Assembly (NCBI GenBank): GCA_949152475.1
Contig: OX424568.1
Location: 7,291,667 to 7,355,666 of the forward strand
Origin: Terebella lapidaria
Lineage: Eukaryota > Annelida > Polychaeta > Terebellida > Terebellidae
Reading direction: 5' to 3'
Length of the DNA stretch: 64,000 nucleotides
The notes under the pieces were generated by a model. The model made no database searches and had not been told where the DNA came from. It saw only the letters and a list, made by a program, of their open reading frames with translations. Of this stretch, positions 21,531 to 35,034 are shown in pieces; within the stretch, counting starts at the first letter, position 1, and each line of letters begins with the position of its first letter. The position numbers and the translations under genes were made by a program.

Positions 21531-22570
21531 CGAGGGGCCATAGGCCCGGCAGTTGACGAATTCGCAAACTTTCATCTCAATGTGAAAGGTCAAGGTCATA
21601 GTAATGTTATTTTCTGGAAATGACATACACATTTGATTGTTTTGCCGCTTTCGAATGAAGTGGTTCAAAATCGATGAGACTCCGACGATTCAAGCAAATG
21701 TTATTACTGGACAGGTGTTTTTTCTGGGATTTCGATGACTTTGACCTTGATCTTTGACCTTTGTACTACAATTCGTAGAGGTCAATACTATCAATGGGTA
21801 TAACAAGTTTCAAGATACTCCATACAGTATTGACGCTGTTATTGCCTTTTGAAATTTCGGAAATTAAACGTACGTGTAGGATGCAATCAGATTTTGATGA
21901 TGCCAGAAACAAACGTAAAATACAACATTTTGCAATGAAAATTGTAGCTGGATCAAATAATTCATCCGAAGACACACTGAAATATTCCACTCATGCATAT
22001 TCATGAAACGTTTTTTTTTTTCAAACTCCATAAACAGTGATAAAGGCACCAAGTAGTGGATTCTTTGTGTTTTCTGCTTCAGGCTTGATTTTGATTTAAT
22101 ATCGCGAAACAATAGAATTAGATAAAAGGGTGACTGTGGAAAACATATCAGAATTAATACAAAAAAACACTCAGAAACAGAAAAAGTCATTTACTGTAGT
22201 CGGAATTTAAAAAAAAAAAAGACAATAGGAATCGAACCCGTGACCCCGCGCACCAACACCTAACGCCTTTACTGACTGAGCCAATCTGTCGCTTGAAGTT
22301 ACTGCGCGTGAAGTATATAGCGTACGAGAGACCGCGCTCAGAATAAATGCTGGTATATCCCATGGCTGGGCATTGGTGTGGCTACTGTGGCGGCAGCGTG
22401 AGGAATATTTTAGATATTTTTGTAACGTCTTCACTCAACCGATTTTCACGAAAATTGAACCATTTCTAGTCTTTAACATAAAGAATAACCGTGTAAATTT
22501 TCGTGAAAATATCTCCAGAATTGTGGTCGCTATCGTGCTAACAGACATCTTACTGATGGACATACAATTA
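21531..22570 (+). mobile_element. A-family element 3 (TTCGCAAAC subtype)
   Basis: It is a near-identical sister of A1, starting directly after A2's closing AA and ending at CATACAATTA before A4. It has a minus-strand tRNA-like segment at 22228-22292. Confidence 0.8.
22228..22292 (-). repeat. tRNA-derived Pol III-like unit (A type)
   Basis: It has the same boxes as 18844-18908, with the T-run supplied by plus-strand A-run 22209-22220. Confidence 0.75.
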
Positions 22571-23926
22571 CGAGGGGCCATAGGCCCGGCAGTTGACGAA
22601 TTTGCCATAGAAACGTCAATTACGTCATACCGAATTGACGTTGCACGTAGCGTGTTGAAACTTGGTACGTCCCTGAATAATAAAGCTCCACATACGTTCT
22701 CATAATTACAGCCAATAACCTTCAAAATTGATTACACTGTGCTTGTTTGGAAGTTTGCTGAAAAGCCGTAAATCTCGTATGACAGGCCTTACGTTTATGA
22801 CCTCATAGCGGAAAATCTATCATGGCGGAAAAGTATTGGACAGTACCCTTCTAAACCAGAATTCAACGAGCTTTCCACTGGTGCAATCCGCTTCTCTCTA
22901 CGACAAATACTTTTTGATATATAGCCCCATTTCGAAAATTGACGTTTTACGTGATGACGTCATTGACGTTGCATGTAGCGTGTTGAAACTTGGTACGTGG
23001 CTGGATATCATTATTTCACATACTTCCTGATAATTACTGTTCAATACCTTCAAATTTGAGTGCACTGTAGATGTTTGAAAGTTTGCTGAAAAGTCGAAAA
23101 ATTGGTATGACAGGCCTTACGTTTATGACGTCATAGCGGAAAATCCATCATGGCGGAAAAGTATCGGACAGTACCCTTCTAAACCAGAATTCAACGAGCT
23201 TTCCAATGGTGCAATTCGCTTCTCTGTACGACAAATACTTTCCGATATATAACCCCATTCCAAAAATTGACGTTTTACGTCATGACGTCATTGACGTTGC
23301 ATGTAGCGTGTTGAAACTTGGTGTATGGCTGGGTATCATTATTCCATATTAGTTCTGACAATTACAGTATAATATCTTCAAAATTGAGTGCACTGTGGAT
23401 GTTTGAAAGTTTGCTGAAAAGTCGAAAAATTGGTATGACAGGCCTTACGTTTATGACGTCATAGCGGAAAATCTATCATGGCGGAAAAGTATGGGACAGT
23501 ACCCTTCTAAACCAGAATTCAACGAGCTTTCCAATGGTGCAATCCGCTTCTCTCTACGACAAATACTTTTCGATATATAGCCCCATTTCGTAAAATGACG
23601 TTTCACGTCGTGACGTCATTGACGTTCGAACAATCCGAGTAAAACTTCGCAGTTCGATGGAAGATACCATTATATATCGGTGTGCTGAATTTCAGAGATA
23701 TCGGTCCAAATGTGACTGCTGTGTGAATTTTTGAAAATCCGCCAATGATGAGAGATAGGGATTTTTCGATTTTTCAATGATTTTTGGTGACGTCATCAAT
23801 GAACCGATTTCTTTCAAAAACGTTCGGTGCTCTCCCAGGGCGGATACCTATCTATCAAAAAAGTTTCGGGATGCTAGCTCGAAAACTGTGGCCTGTAACG
23901 TGCTAACAGACAAACAAACATACAAA
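22571..23926 (+). mobile_element. A-family element 4 (TTTGCCATAG subtype), split by B1
   Basis: The A 5' end is followed by about three tandem ~330-bp modules containing GACAGTACCCTTCTAAACCA, TGACGTCATTGACGTT and ATGACGTCATAGCGGAAAAT. The element breaks after CATACAAA; its tail resumes at 26197 after B1. Confidence 0.8.
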
Positions 23927-26196
23927 AAATCGGCCATAGGCCAACACTTGACGAAATGACTAAACATTTGTTTACATTTAAAACATTTACCCATAATTTA
24001 CACATTGAAAAGATTTACTGAACAACTCCTCGACATTTGAAGAAAGATACTTTTTTCATGAAATTTTTACGTTGGGCAAACTTTTCAAGGTCAAGGTCAA
24101 AGTGCACATTCAAGGTCAGCGGACAAAGACCTTTTGATATGCTACAATATGGTCCCAGTTTGAACTTTCTATGACGAATAGTTCCGAAGTTATGGCAATT
24201 TTCTGTGATTTTGACCTTTTCTTTGACCTTGATCTTGACCCTTGACCTTGGGTCACGAAAACTGTGCATTGCCCGTGCATGAAGATATAAATTATACTTG
24301 AACAATTCCATCAGAATCGAACAAGAATTCCGGACACTGTGGCTTTTCGAAATTTCGAAAAATTTACGTACATGAGGTCACTGTGACGTCAATAAACGTC
24401 ACATTTGAAAACTGATGGGAAACTATTTATCATGGGTTCAAGGCCTTCCATTTGATATATTACTTGATACCTTTTAGTTAGTTTGAAAATTTGACCTTGA
24501 AGTTTTGCTCATGTGACCTCATTTTTCCGATCCAGTTCAAGGTTAATCATGGAATTGACATATAAGTCTGATTGCTATACCTCTTCTGAATGATATGGTT
24601 CAAATTTTATGAGACTACAACGATTCAAACAGATGTTATAACCGAAAGGGTGTTTTTCTGGGATTTCAATGACCTTGACCTTGACCTTTGACCTTTGTAT
24701 TTCAATTTTTAAAGGTCAATGCTATTAATATGCATGTCAAGTTTCAAGGTATTCCATACAGTATTGACGCTGTTATGGCCTTTTGAAATTTCGGTACTTT
24801 GACGTTTATGACGTCATTGTGACGTCAGTGTACGTCGCAGCGCCGAAAATAGGGCATCACTGCAATCAATGGCTCAAAACCTTTCCAACGATATACTAAT
24901 CGATATGGTGCGATGACCTTCGTATTTGACCTTGACATTCACCTTAGGCGAACTTCTCAAGGTCAAGATCAAATGCCAAGGCCAAGGTCACAGAAGATAG
25001 GACTCGAGTTTATCTACAATATGAACTTGGTTTGAAGTCTCTATAACAAATAGAACCGAAGTTATGGCCACTGATGTGTTTTTAACATTTTGCGTGACCT
25101 TGACCTTGATCTTTGACCTTGAGTCACGAAAATTGTGCATTGCCTGTGCATGAAGACATATATTATAAATGTGTAATTTCATCAGATTCAAACAAGATTT
25201 GTGGACACTACGACCGTTTGAAATTTCGGAAAATTAACGTTTATGACGTCACTGTGACGTCAATAAACGTCACATCTCAAAACTGATGAGACATTATGTA
25301 CCAGGCAATCAAGACCTTTCATTTGATATACTACTTGATAGGTTTCAGTTAGTTTGAAAATTTGACCTTGAAGTTTTCCTCATATGACCTTATTTTCCTG
25401 ACCAAGTTCAAGGTCAATCATGAAATTGACATATACGCCCGATTGCTATACCTCTTCTGAATGATATGGTTCAAATTTCATGAACCTACGACAATTCAAA
25501 CGGATCTTATTACCGGAAACGTGTTTTTCTAGGATTTCGATGACCTTGACCTTGACCTTTGACCTTTGTACTTAAATTCGTAGAGGTCATTGCTGTCAAT
25601 ATGCATATCAAGTTTCAAGAGATTCCATACAGTATTAACGATGTTATGGCCTTTTGAAATTTCGGAAATTTGACGTTTATGACGTCATTGTGACGTCAGT
25701 TTACGTCGCAGCGCCAAAAATAAGGTATCACTGGAATCAGGGGGTCAAGACCTTTCCAACGATATACTACTCGATATGGTGCGCTGACATTCGTACTTGA
25801 CCTTGACATTCACCTTATGGCGAACTTCTCAAGGTCAAGGTCAAATGTCAATGTCAAGGTCACAGAAGATAGAACTCAAGTATATCTACAACATGAACTT
25901 AGTTTGATGTCTCTAGGACAATTAGAACCGGAGTTATGGCCATTTATGTGTTTTTGACGTTTTGCGTGACCTTGAACTCAATATTTGACCTTGACCTCCC
26001 AAAAATGAACTCATCCATCTGTATTTGATTGCACATCTTCTGACCTATTTGCATGATTCTACGATCAAAATTGTGACCTGTGGAGCGCTAACACACAAAC
26101 AAACACACAAACAAACAAACAAACAAACAAACAAACAAACAGACAGACAAACGCGACTGACCAACATACTTGACGAAATTTAATTTCGTCAAGTAA
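23927..26196 (+). mobile_element. B-family element 1, complete (2,270 bp)
   Basis: The 5' end is AAATC, hairpin GGCC-ATA-GGCC, AAC and X = ACTTGACGAAAT. The 3' end has an (ACAAAC)n(AGAC)n tail, CGACTGACCAACATA, the palindrome 26168-26194 and AA. The flanks CATACAAA and TAAACAAAC join into a normal A-family tail when it is removed, and there is no visible target duplication. The interior has ~870-bp modules related to those of A2. Confidence 0.85.
26092..26152 (+). repeat. (ACAAAC)/(AAAC)n microsatellite in the B1 tail
   Basis: Runs of ACACAAAC and AAAC grade into AGACAGAC just before the CGACTGACCAACATA word. The order ACAAAC then AGAC is the same in B2, B4 and the 1,269-bp units, so it is part of the element tail and not a random simple repeat. 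Confidence 0.85.
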
Positions 26197-26261
26197 TAAA
26201 CAAACAAACAAACAAACCGAACTGACCAACATAGTTGACGAATTTTTAATTCGTCAACTAA
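26197..26261 (+). mobile_element. Severed 3' module of A4
   Basis: TAAACAAAC repeats, CCGAACTGACCAACATA, A palindrome at 26233-26259 and AA. No A 5' end precedes it closely; it completes A4 across the inserted B1. Confidence 0.8.
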
Positions 26262-27794
26262 CGAGGGGCCATAGGCCCGCAGTTGACGAATTGTCATAGA
26301 AATTGCAATGATGTCAAAAGGAGAAGCTGACGTCCTGACGTCATTGTCGTTGCACTTAACGTCTTGAAACTCAGTACATGACTGGGTATTAATATTCCAA
26401 ATAAGTCCTCATGATTACAGTCCAATAGCTTCAAATTTAAGTGCACTGTGGATGTTTGAAAGTTTGCTGAAAAGTAAAAAAATTGGTATGACAGGCATTA
26501 CGTTTATGACGTCATAGCGGAAAATCTATCACAGCGGAAAAAGATCACACAGTACCCTCCTACACCAGAATTCAACGAGCTTTCCAATGGTGCAATCCGC
26601 TTCCCTGTACGACAAATATCTCTCGACATATAGCTCCATTTTTAAAATTGACGTTTTACGTGATGACGTCATTGACGTTGCACGTAGTGTTTTGAAACTC
26701 GGTACGTGGCTGAATAATAACGCTCCACATACGTTCTCATAATAACAGCCTATTACCTTCAAAATTGAGTGGACAGTGCTTGTTTGGAAGTTTTCTGAAA
26801 AGCCGTAAATCTTGTATGACAGGCCTTACGTTTATGACGTCATAGCGGAAAATCTATCATGGCGGAAAAGTATCGGACAGTACCCTTTTGAACCAGAATT
26901 CAACGAGCTTTCCAATGGTGCAATTCGCTTCTCTGTACGACAAATACTTTTTGATATATAGCTCCATTTCGAAAATTGACGTTTTACGTCATGACGTCAT
27001 TGACGTTGCACGTAGCGTGTTGAAACTTGGCATATAGCTGGGTATCATTATTTCACATACCTTCTGATAATTCATTCCAATATCTTCAAATTTGAGTGTA
27101 CTGTGGATGTTTGAAAGTTTGCTGAAAGTCGAAAAATTGGTATGACAGGCTTTACGTTTATGACGTCATAGCGGAAAATCTATCATGGCGGAAAAGTATC
27201 GGACAGTACCGTTCTAAACCAGAATTCAACGAGCTTTCCAATAGTGCAATTCGCTTCTCTGTACGACAAATACTTTCCGATATATAGCCCCTTTTCGAAA
27301 ATTGATGTTTTACGTCATGACGTCATTGACGTTCAACCGATGCAAGTAAAACTTTGCAGTATGATGGATGATATCAACATATATCGGTGTGCTAAGTTTC
27401 AGAGGTATCGATCTAAATATGACTGCTGTGTGAAATTTTGAAAACTCGCCGATGATAAGAGACATGAAAAAGAATCAAATTCGTGACCCCCAAATTTTCG
27501 ACCTAGGGCGCAAATCGTGAGTTTTGGTCGTAGGACCATCAGACATGTACCATATGATGTGTAATTGACCAAATAAAAATACAAAAATAGTTAGAAAAAA
27601 TAATCCTATGTAGAACGTCAGTTATTGCGATTTTTCGATTTTGACCTTTTGTGTGACCTTGACCTTGACCTTGGAGCTAGGGTCACCAAAATATAACTAT
27701 TTCCAGATCTATACATAAGCATTGTACCCGTGCAATTTGGTGATGATCCGGTCAAAACTGTGGCCTGTATCGTGCTAACAGACAAACATACAAA
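26262..27794 (+). mobile_element. A-family element 5, split by A6
   Basis: The 5' end is slightly altered (GGCCC-GCAGTTGACG, one G fewer). It has ~330-bp modules with CRE-like words, then a GACCCCCAAATTTTCGACC segment related to C and B3 modules. It breaks after CATACAAA; the 3' module is at 29386-29434. Confidence 0.8.
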
Positions 27795-29385
27795 CGAGGG
27801 GCCATAGGCCCGCAGTTGACGAATTGTCATAGAAATTGCAATGATGTCAAAAGGAGAAGCTGACGTCCTGACGTCATTGTCGTTGCACTTAACGTCTTGA
27901 AACTCAGTACATGACTGGGTATTAATATTCCAAATAAGTCCTCATGATTTCAGTCCAATAGCTTCAAATTTAAGTGCACTGTGGATGTTTGAAAGTTTGC
28001 TGAAAAGTAAAAAAATTGGTATGACAGGCATTACGTTTATGACGTCATAGCGGAAAATCTATCACGGCGGAAAAAGATCACACAGTACCCTCCTACACCA
28101 GAATTCAACGAGCTTTCCAATGGTGCAATCCGCTTCCCTGTACGACAAATATCTCTCGACATATAGCTCCATTTTTAAAATTGACGTTTTACGTGATGAC
28201 GTCATTGACGTTGCACGTAGTGTTTTGAAACTCGGTACGTGGCTGAATAATAACGCTCCACATACGTTCTCATAATAACAGCCTATTACCTTCAAATTTG
28301 AGTGGACAGTGCTTGTTTGGAAGTTTTCTGAAAAGCCGTAAATCTTGTATGACAGGCCTTACGTTTATGACGTCATAGCGGAAAATCTATCATGCCGGAA
28401 AAGTATCGGACAGTACCCTTTTGAACCAGAATTCAACGAGCTTTCCAATGGTGCAATTCGCTTCTCTGTACGACAAATACTTTTCGATATATAGCTCCAT
28501 TTCGAAAATTGACGTTTTACGTCATGACGTCATTGACGTTGCACGTAGCGTGTTGAAACTTGGCATATAGCTGGGTATCATTATTTCACATACCTTCGGA
28601 TAATTACAGTCCAATATCTTCAAATTTGAGTGCACTGTGGATGTTTGAAAGTTTGCTGAAAGTCGAAAAATTGGTATGACAGGCTTTACGTTTATGACGT
28701 CATAGCGGAAAATCTATCATGGCGGAAAAGTATCGGACAGTACCGTTCTAAACCAGAATTCAACGAGCTTTCCAATAGTGCAATTCGCTTCTCTGTACGA
28801 CAAATACTTTCCGATATATAGCCCCTTTTCGAAAATTGACGTTTTACGTCATGACGTCATTGACGTTCAACCGATGCAAGTAAAACTTTGCAGTATGATG
28901 GATGATATCAACATATATCGGTGTGCTAAGTTTCAGAGGTATCGATCTAAATATGACTGCTGTGTGAAATTTTGAAAACTCGCCGATGATAAGAGACATG
29001 AAAAAGAATCAAATTCGTGACCCCCAAATTTTCGACCTCGGGCGCAAATCGCGAGTTTTGGTCGTAGGACCATCAGACATGTACCATATGATGTGTAATT
29101 GACCAAATAAAAATACAAAAATAGTTAGAAAAAATAATCCTATGTAGAACGTCAGTTATTGTGATTTTTCGATTTTGACCTTTTGTGTGACCTTGACCTT
29201 GACCTTGGAGCTAGGGTCACCAAAATATAACTATTTCCAGATCTATACATAAGCATTGTACCCGTGCATTTTGGTGATGATCCGGTCAAAACTGTGGCCT
29301 GTATCGTGCTAACAGACAAACATACAAAGAAACAAACAAACGGAACTGACCAACATAGTTGTCGAATTTTCAATTCGTCAACTAA
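27795..29385 (+). mobile_element. A-family element 6, complete
   Basis: This is a near-identical duplicate of A5, with corresponding positions 1,533-1,534 bp apart. It has its own full 3' module with palindrome at 29357-29383; one stem pair is broken by GTTGTCG for GTTGACG. It lies inside the tail of A5. Confidence 0.85.
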
Positions 29386-29434
29386 CAAACCGAACTGACC
29401 AACATAGTTGACGAATTTTTAATTCGTCAACTAA
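29386..29434 (+). mobile_element. Severed 3' module of A5
   Basis: CAAACCGAACTGACCAACATA plus a perfect A palindrome (29406-29432) and AA, directly after A6's end. Confidence 0.8.
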
Positions 29435-30475
29435 CGAGGGGCCATAGGCCCGGCAGTTGACGAATTCGCAAACTTTCATCTCAATGTGAAAGGTCAAGGT
29501 CATAGTAATGTTATTATCTGGAAATGACATATACATTTGATTGTTTTGCTGCTTTCGAATGAAGTGGTTCAAAATTGATGAGACTCCGACGATTCAAGCA
29601 AATGTTATTACTGGACAGGTGTTTTTTCTGGGATTTCGATGACTTTGACTTTGATCTTTGACCTTTGTCCTACAATTCGTAGAGGTCAATACTATCAATG
29701 GGTATATCAAGTTTCAAGATACTCCATACAGTATTGACGCTGTTATTGCCTTTTGAAATTTCGGAAATTAAACGTACGTGTAGGATGCAGTCAGATTTTG
29801 ATGATGCCAGAAACAAACGTAAAATACAACATTATGCAATAAAAATTGTAGCTGGATCAAATAATTCATCCGAAGACACACTGAAATATTCCACTCATGC
29901 ATATTCATGAAACGTTTTTATTTTTTTAAACTCCATAAACATTGAAAAAGGCACCAAGTAGTGGATTCTTTGTGTTTTCTGCTTCAGGCTTGATTTTGAT
30001 TTAATATCGCGAAACAATAGAATTAGATAAAAGGGTGACTGTGGAAAACATATCAGAATTAATACAAAAAAACATTCAGAAACAGAAAAAGTCATTTAGT
30101 TGGAATTTTAAAAAAAATGAAAATGGCAATAGGAATCGAACCCATGAACCCGCGCACCAACACCTAACGCCTTTACTGACTGAGCCAAACTGTCGCTTGA
30201 AAGTTGTCACCTGTTAAGTATTTACCGTACAAGAGACCGCGCTCAGTAAAAATGCTGGTATATCCCATGGCTGGGCATTGGTGTGGCTACTGTGGCGGCA
30301 GCGTGAGGAATTTTTGAGATATTTTTGTGACGTCTTCACTCAACCGATTTTCACGAAAATTGAACCATTTCTAGTCTTTAACATAAAGAATAACCGTGTA
30401 AATTTTCGTGAACATTTCTTTAGAATTGTGGTCGCTATCGTGCTAACAGACATCTTACTGATGGACATACAATCA
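29435..30475 (+). mobile_element. A-family element 7 (TTCGCAAAC subtype)
   Basis: Sister of A1 and A3. It ends at CATACAATCA before A8 and has a tRNA-like segment at 30132-30196. Confidence 0.8.
30132..30196 (-). repeat. tRNA-derived Pol III-like unit (A type)
   Basis: The minus strand reads TTTGGCTCAGTCAG and GGTTCGATTCC, followed by a T-rich stretch broken by C and A, so the terminator is weaker than in A1. Confidence 0.7.
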
Positions 30476-31661
30476 CGAGGGGCCATAGGCCCGGCAGTTG
30501 ACGAATTAGAAAGGTTACCGGACTAAGGAAGGTTACCGGACAATATATGTTTTAGATATATGTTTTAGTGAGATATTAGCCATTTTGTGCTCTGACCTCA
30601 ATTTTCAAATCATGAGAAAATTTAACATATATCATTTCCTATACAAGTATGTCCAAAGCTGTAAAGTTGATAAAAAGTGATATATTAGCCACATTGTGCT
30701 CTGACCTTGAAAAGGAGGTCAAATGTCAAATGTCAAGGTCAAGAAGATAGAACTCGAGTTAATCTACAATATGAACTTGGTTTGAAGTCTCTAGGGCGAT
30801 TAGAACCGAAGTTATGGCCATTTATGTGTTTTCGACACTTTATGTGACCTTGACCTTGATCTTTGACCTTTGTACTACGATTCGTTGTCGATCAATGCTA
30901 TCAATGGGTATATCAAGTTTCAAGATACTGCATTTAGTATTGACGTTGTTATGGCCTTTTGAAATTTCGGAAATTCAACCTGTATGATGCAGTCAGATTT
31001 TGATGATGCCAAAAACAAACGTAAAATACAACAGTTTGCTATGAAAATTGTAGCTCGATCAAATAGTTCATCCGAAGACACACTGAAATATTCCACTCAT
31101 AGTCATGAAACGCTTTTTTTGTTATCTCCATAAAGGCACCAAGTAGTAGATTCATCGTGTTTTCTGCTTCAGGGTTGATTTTGTTTTAATATCGCAAACA
31201 ATAGAATTAGATAAAAGGGTGACTGTGGAAAGCATATAAGAATTAATAAAAAAAAAAACACTCAGAAACAGAAAAAGTCATTTAGACTGGAATTTAAAAA
31301 GAAAAGAAAATGGCAATAGGAATCGAACCCCTGACCCCGCGCATTAACACCTAGCGCCTTTACTGACTGAGCCAATCTGTCACTTCGAAGTTGAGGCGTG
31401 TGAAGTATATACCGTACAACAGACCGCGCTCAGAAAAAATGCTGGAATATCCCATGGCTGCGCATTGGTGTGGCTGCTGTGGCGACAGCGTGAGGAATTT
31501 TTGAGATTTTTTGTGACGTCTATACTTGACCGAATTTAACGAAAATTGAACCATTTCCAGTCTATAACATAAAGAATAACCTTGTAAATTTTCGTGAACA
31601 TATCTCCAGAATTGATGACGGTATCGTGCTAACAGACATCTTACTGATGGACATACAATTA
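30476..31661 (+). mobile_element. A-family element 8, chimeric interior
   Basis: The first ~370 bp follow A2 (AGGAAGGTTACCGGACAATAT, with AGGTTACCGGACTA duplicated). From about 30855 it follows the A1 subtype, including a tRNA-like segment. It ends CATACAATTA before A9. The same chimera appears at 47949-49055. Confidence 0.75.
31319..31383 (-). repeat. tRNA-derived Pol III-like unit (A type)
   Basis: It has a perfect B box GGTTCGATTCC and an A-box-like TTGGCTCAGTCAG on the minus strand. The terminator run is interrupted. Confidence 0.7.
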
Positions 31662-32689
31662 CGAGGGGCCATAGGCCCGGCAGTTGACGAATTTGCCATA
31701 GGAACGTCAATTACGTCATACCGAATTGACGTTGCACGTAGCGTGTTGAAACTTGGGACGTCCCTGAATAATAACGCTCCACATACGTTCTCATAATTAC
31801 AGCCTATTACCTTCAAAATTGAGTGCACTGTGCTTGTTTGAAAGTTTGCTGAAAAGCCGTAAATCTTGTATGACAGGCCTTACGTTTATGACCTCATAGC
31901 GGAAAATCCATCATGGCGGAAAAGAATTGGACAGTACCCTTCTAAACCAGAATTCAACGGGCTTTCCAATGGTGCAATTCGCTTCTCTGTACGACAAATA
32001 CTTTCCGATATATAACCCCATTCCAAAAATTGACGTTTTACGTCATGACGTCATTGACGTTGCACGTAGCGTGTTGAAGCTTTGTGTATGGCTGGGTATC
32101 ATTATTCCATATAAGTTCTGACAATTACAGTCTAATATCTTCAAAATTGAGTGCACTGTGGATGTTTGAAAGTTTGCTGAAAAGTCGAAAAATTGGTATG
32201 ACAGGCCTTACGTTTATGACGTCATAGCGGAAAATTTATCATGGCGGAAAAGTATCGGACAGTACCCTTCTAAACCAGAATTCAACGGGCTTTCCAATGG
32301 TGCAATCCGCTTCTCTCTACGACAAATACTTTTCGATATATAGCCCCATTTCGAAAAATGACGTTTCACGTCGTGACGTCATTGACGTTCGAACAATCCG
32401 AGTAAAACTTCGCAGTTCGATGGAAGATACCATTATATATCGGTGTGCTGAATTTCAGAGATATCGGTCCAAATGTGACTGCTGTGTGAATTTTTGAAAA
32501 TCCGCCAATGATGAGAGATAGGGATTTTTCGATTTTTCAATGATTTTTGGTGACGTCATCAATGAACCGATTTCTTTCAAAAACGTTCGGTGCTCTCCCA
32601 GGGCGGATACCTATCTATCAAAAAAGTTTCGGGATGCTAGCTCGAAAACTGTGGCCTGTAACGTGCTAACAGACAAACAAACATACAAA
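31662..32689 (+). mobile_element. A-family element 9 (TTTGCCATAG subtype), cut by B2
   Basis: It has an A 5' end, about two ~330-bp modules and a GTGACGTCATCAATGAACC segment. It ends at CATACAAA, where B2 starts. No A 3' module follows B2, so the tail is missing or was lost. Confidence 0.75.
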
Positions 32690-34968
32690 AAATCGGCCAT
32701 AGGCCAACACTTGACGAAATGACTAAACATTTGTTTACATTTAAAAACATTTACCCATAATTTACACATTGAAAAGATTTACTGAACAACTCCTCGACAT
32801 TTGAAGAAAGATACTTTTTTCATGAAATTTTTACGTTGGGCAAACTTTTCAAGGTCAAGGTCAAAGTGCACATTCAAGGTCAGCGGACAAAGACCTTTTG
32901 ATATGCTACAATATGGTCCCAGTTTGAACTTCCTATGACGAATAGTTCCGAAGTTATGGCAATTTTTGTGATTTTGACCTTTTCTTTGACCTTGACCTTG
33001 ACCCTTGACCTTGGGTCACGAAAATTGTGCATTGCCCGTGCATGAAGATATAAATTATACTTGAACAATTCCATCAGAATCGAACAAGAATTCCAGATAC
33101 TGTGGCTTTTGGAAATTTCGAAAAATTTACGTACATGAGGTCACTGTGACGTCAATAAACGTCACATTTGAAAACTGATGGGAAACTATTTATCATGGGT
33201 TCAAGGCCTTCCATTTGATGTATTACTTGACAGCTTTTAGTTAGTTTGAAAATTTGACCTTGAAGTTTTGCTCATGTGACCTCATTTTTCCGATCAAGTT
33301 CAAGGTTAATCATGGAATTGACATATAAGTCTGATTGCTATACCTCTTCTGAATGATATGGTTCAATTTTTATGAGACTACAACGATTCAAACAGATGTT
33401 ATAACCGAAAAGGTGTTTTTCTGGGATTTCGATGACCTTGACCTTGACCTTTGACCTTTGTATTTCAATTCGTAAAGGTCGATGCTATTAATATGCATGT
33501 CAAGTTTCAAGGTATTCCATACAGTATTGACGCTGTTATGGCCTTTTGAAATTTTGATAATTTTACTTTTATGACGTCATTGTGACGTCAGTGTACGTCG
33601 CAGCGCCGAAAATAGGGTATCACTGCAATCAGGGGCTCAAAACCTTTCCAACGATATACTACTCGATATGGTGCGCTGACTTTCGTACTTGACCTTGACA
33701 TTCACCTCATGGCGAACTTCTCAAGGTCAAGGTCAAATGCCAAGGTCAAGGTCACAGAAGATAGGACTCGAGTTTATCTACAATATAAACTTGGTTTGAA
33801 GTCTCTATAACAAATAGAACCGAGTTATGGCCACTTATGTGTTTTTAACATTTTGCGTGACCTTGACCTTGATCTTTGACCTTGAGTCACGAAAATTGTG
33901 CATTGCCTGTGCATGTAGACATATATTATACTTGTATAATTTCATTAGAATCAAACAAGATTTGTGGACACTATGACCGTTTGAAATTTCGAAAAATTAA
34001 CGTTTATGACGTCACTGTGACGTCAATAAACGTCACTGTGACGTCAATAAACGTCACATCTCAAAACTGATGAAAAAGTATGTACCAGGGAATCAAGACC
34101 TTTCATTTGATATACTACTTGATAGGTTTCAGTTAGTTTGAAAATTTGACCTTGAAGTTTTCCTCATATGACCTTATTTTCCTGACAAAGTTCAAGGTCA
34201 ATCATGAAATTGACTTATACGCCCGATTACCGTACCTCTTCTGAATGATATGGTTCAAATTTCATGAACCTACGACAATTTAAACAGATGTTATTACCGG
34301 AAACGTGTTTTTCTGGGATTTCGATGACCTTGAACTTGACCTTTGACTTTTGTACTTTAGTTAGTAGAGGTCATTGCTGTCAATATGCATATCAAGTTTC
34401 AAGAGATTCCATACAGTATTGACGATGTTATGGCCTTTTGAAATTTCGGAAATTTGACGTTTATGACGTTATTGTGACGTCAGTGTACGTCGCAGCGCCG
34501 AAAATAGGGTATCACTGCAATCAGGGGGTCAAGACCTTTCCAACGATATACTACTCGATATGGTGCGCTGACCTTCGTACTTGACCTTGACATTCACCTC
34601 ATGGCGAACTTCTCAAGGTCAAGGTCAAATGCCAAGGTCAAGGTCACAGAAGATAGAACTCGAGTTTATCTACAATATGAACTTGGTTTGAAATCTCTAG
34701 GACAATTAGAACCGGAGTTATGGCCATTTATGTGTTTTTATCGTTTTGCGTGACCTTGACCTCAATATTTGACCTTGACCTCCCAAAAATGAACTCATCC
34801 ATCTATATTTGATTGCACATCTTTTGACCAATTTGCATGATTCTACGATCAAAATTGTGACCTGTAGAGCGCTAACACACAAACAAACACACAAACAAAC
34901 AAACAAACAAACAGACAGACAAACGCGACTGACCAACATACTTGACGAAATTTAATTTCGTCAAGTAA
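32690..34968 (+). mobile_element. B-family element 2, complete (2,279 bp)
   Basis: It is a close copy of B1, with palindrome at 34940-34966. A local duplication of a CACTGTGACGTCAATAAACG unit is present near 34010-34050. Confidence 0.85.
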
Positions 34969-35034
34969 CAAACAGACAGACAGACAAACTCGACTGACCA
35001 ACATACTTGACGAAATTTACATTTCGTCAAGTAA
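34969..35034 (+). mobile_element. Extra B-type 3' module
   Basis: CAAACAGACAGACAGACAAA, CTCGACTGACCAACATA, palindrome 35005-35032 (loop-side ACA instead of A) and AA. It matches the ends of the following 1,269-bp units better than that of B2, so it is probably the 3' end of the element into which B2 inserted. Confidence 0.75.

Noticed and set aside
23927-26196. Classical Helitron
   Set aside because: The palindrome lies at the very end (only AA after it), not 10-12 nt before CTRR, and no 5' TC start is seen. A Helentron/HINE-like assignment remains possible but unproven.
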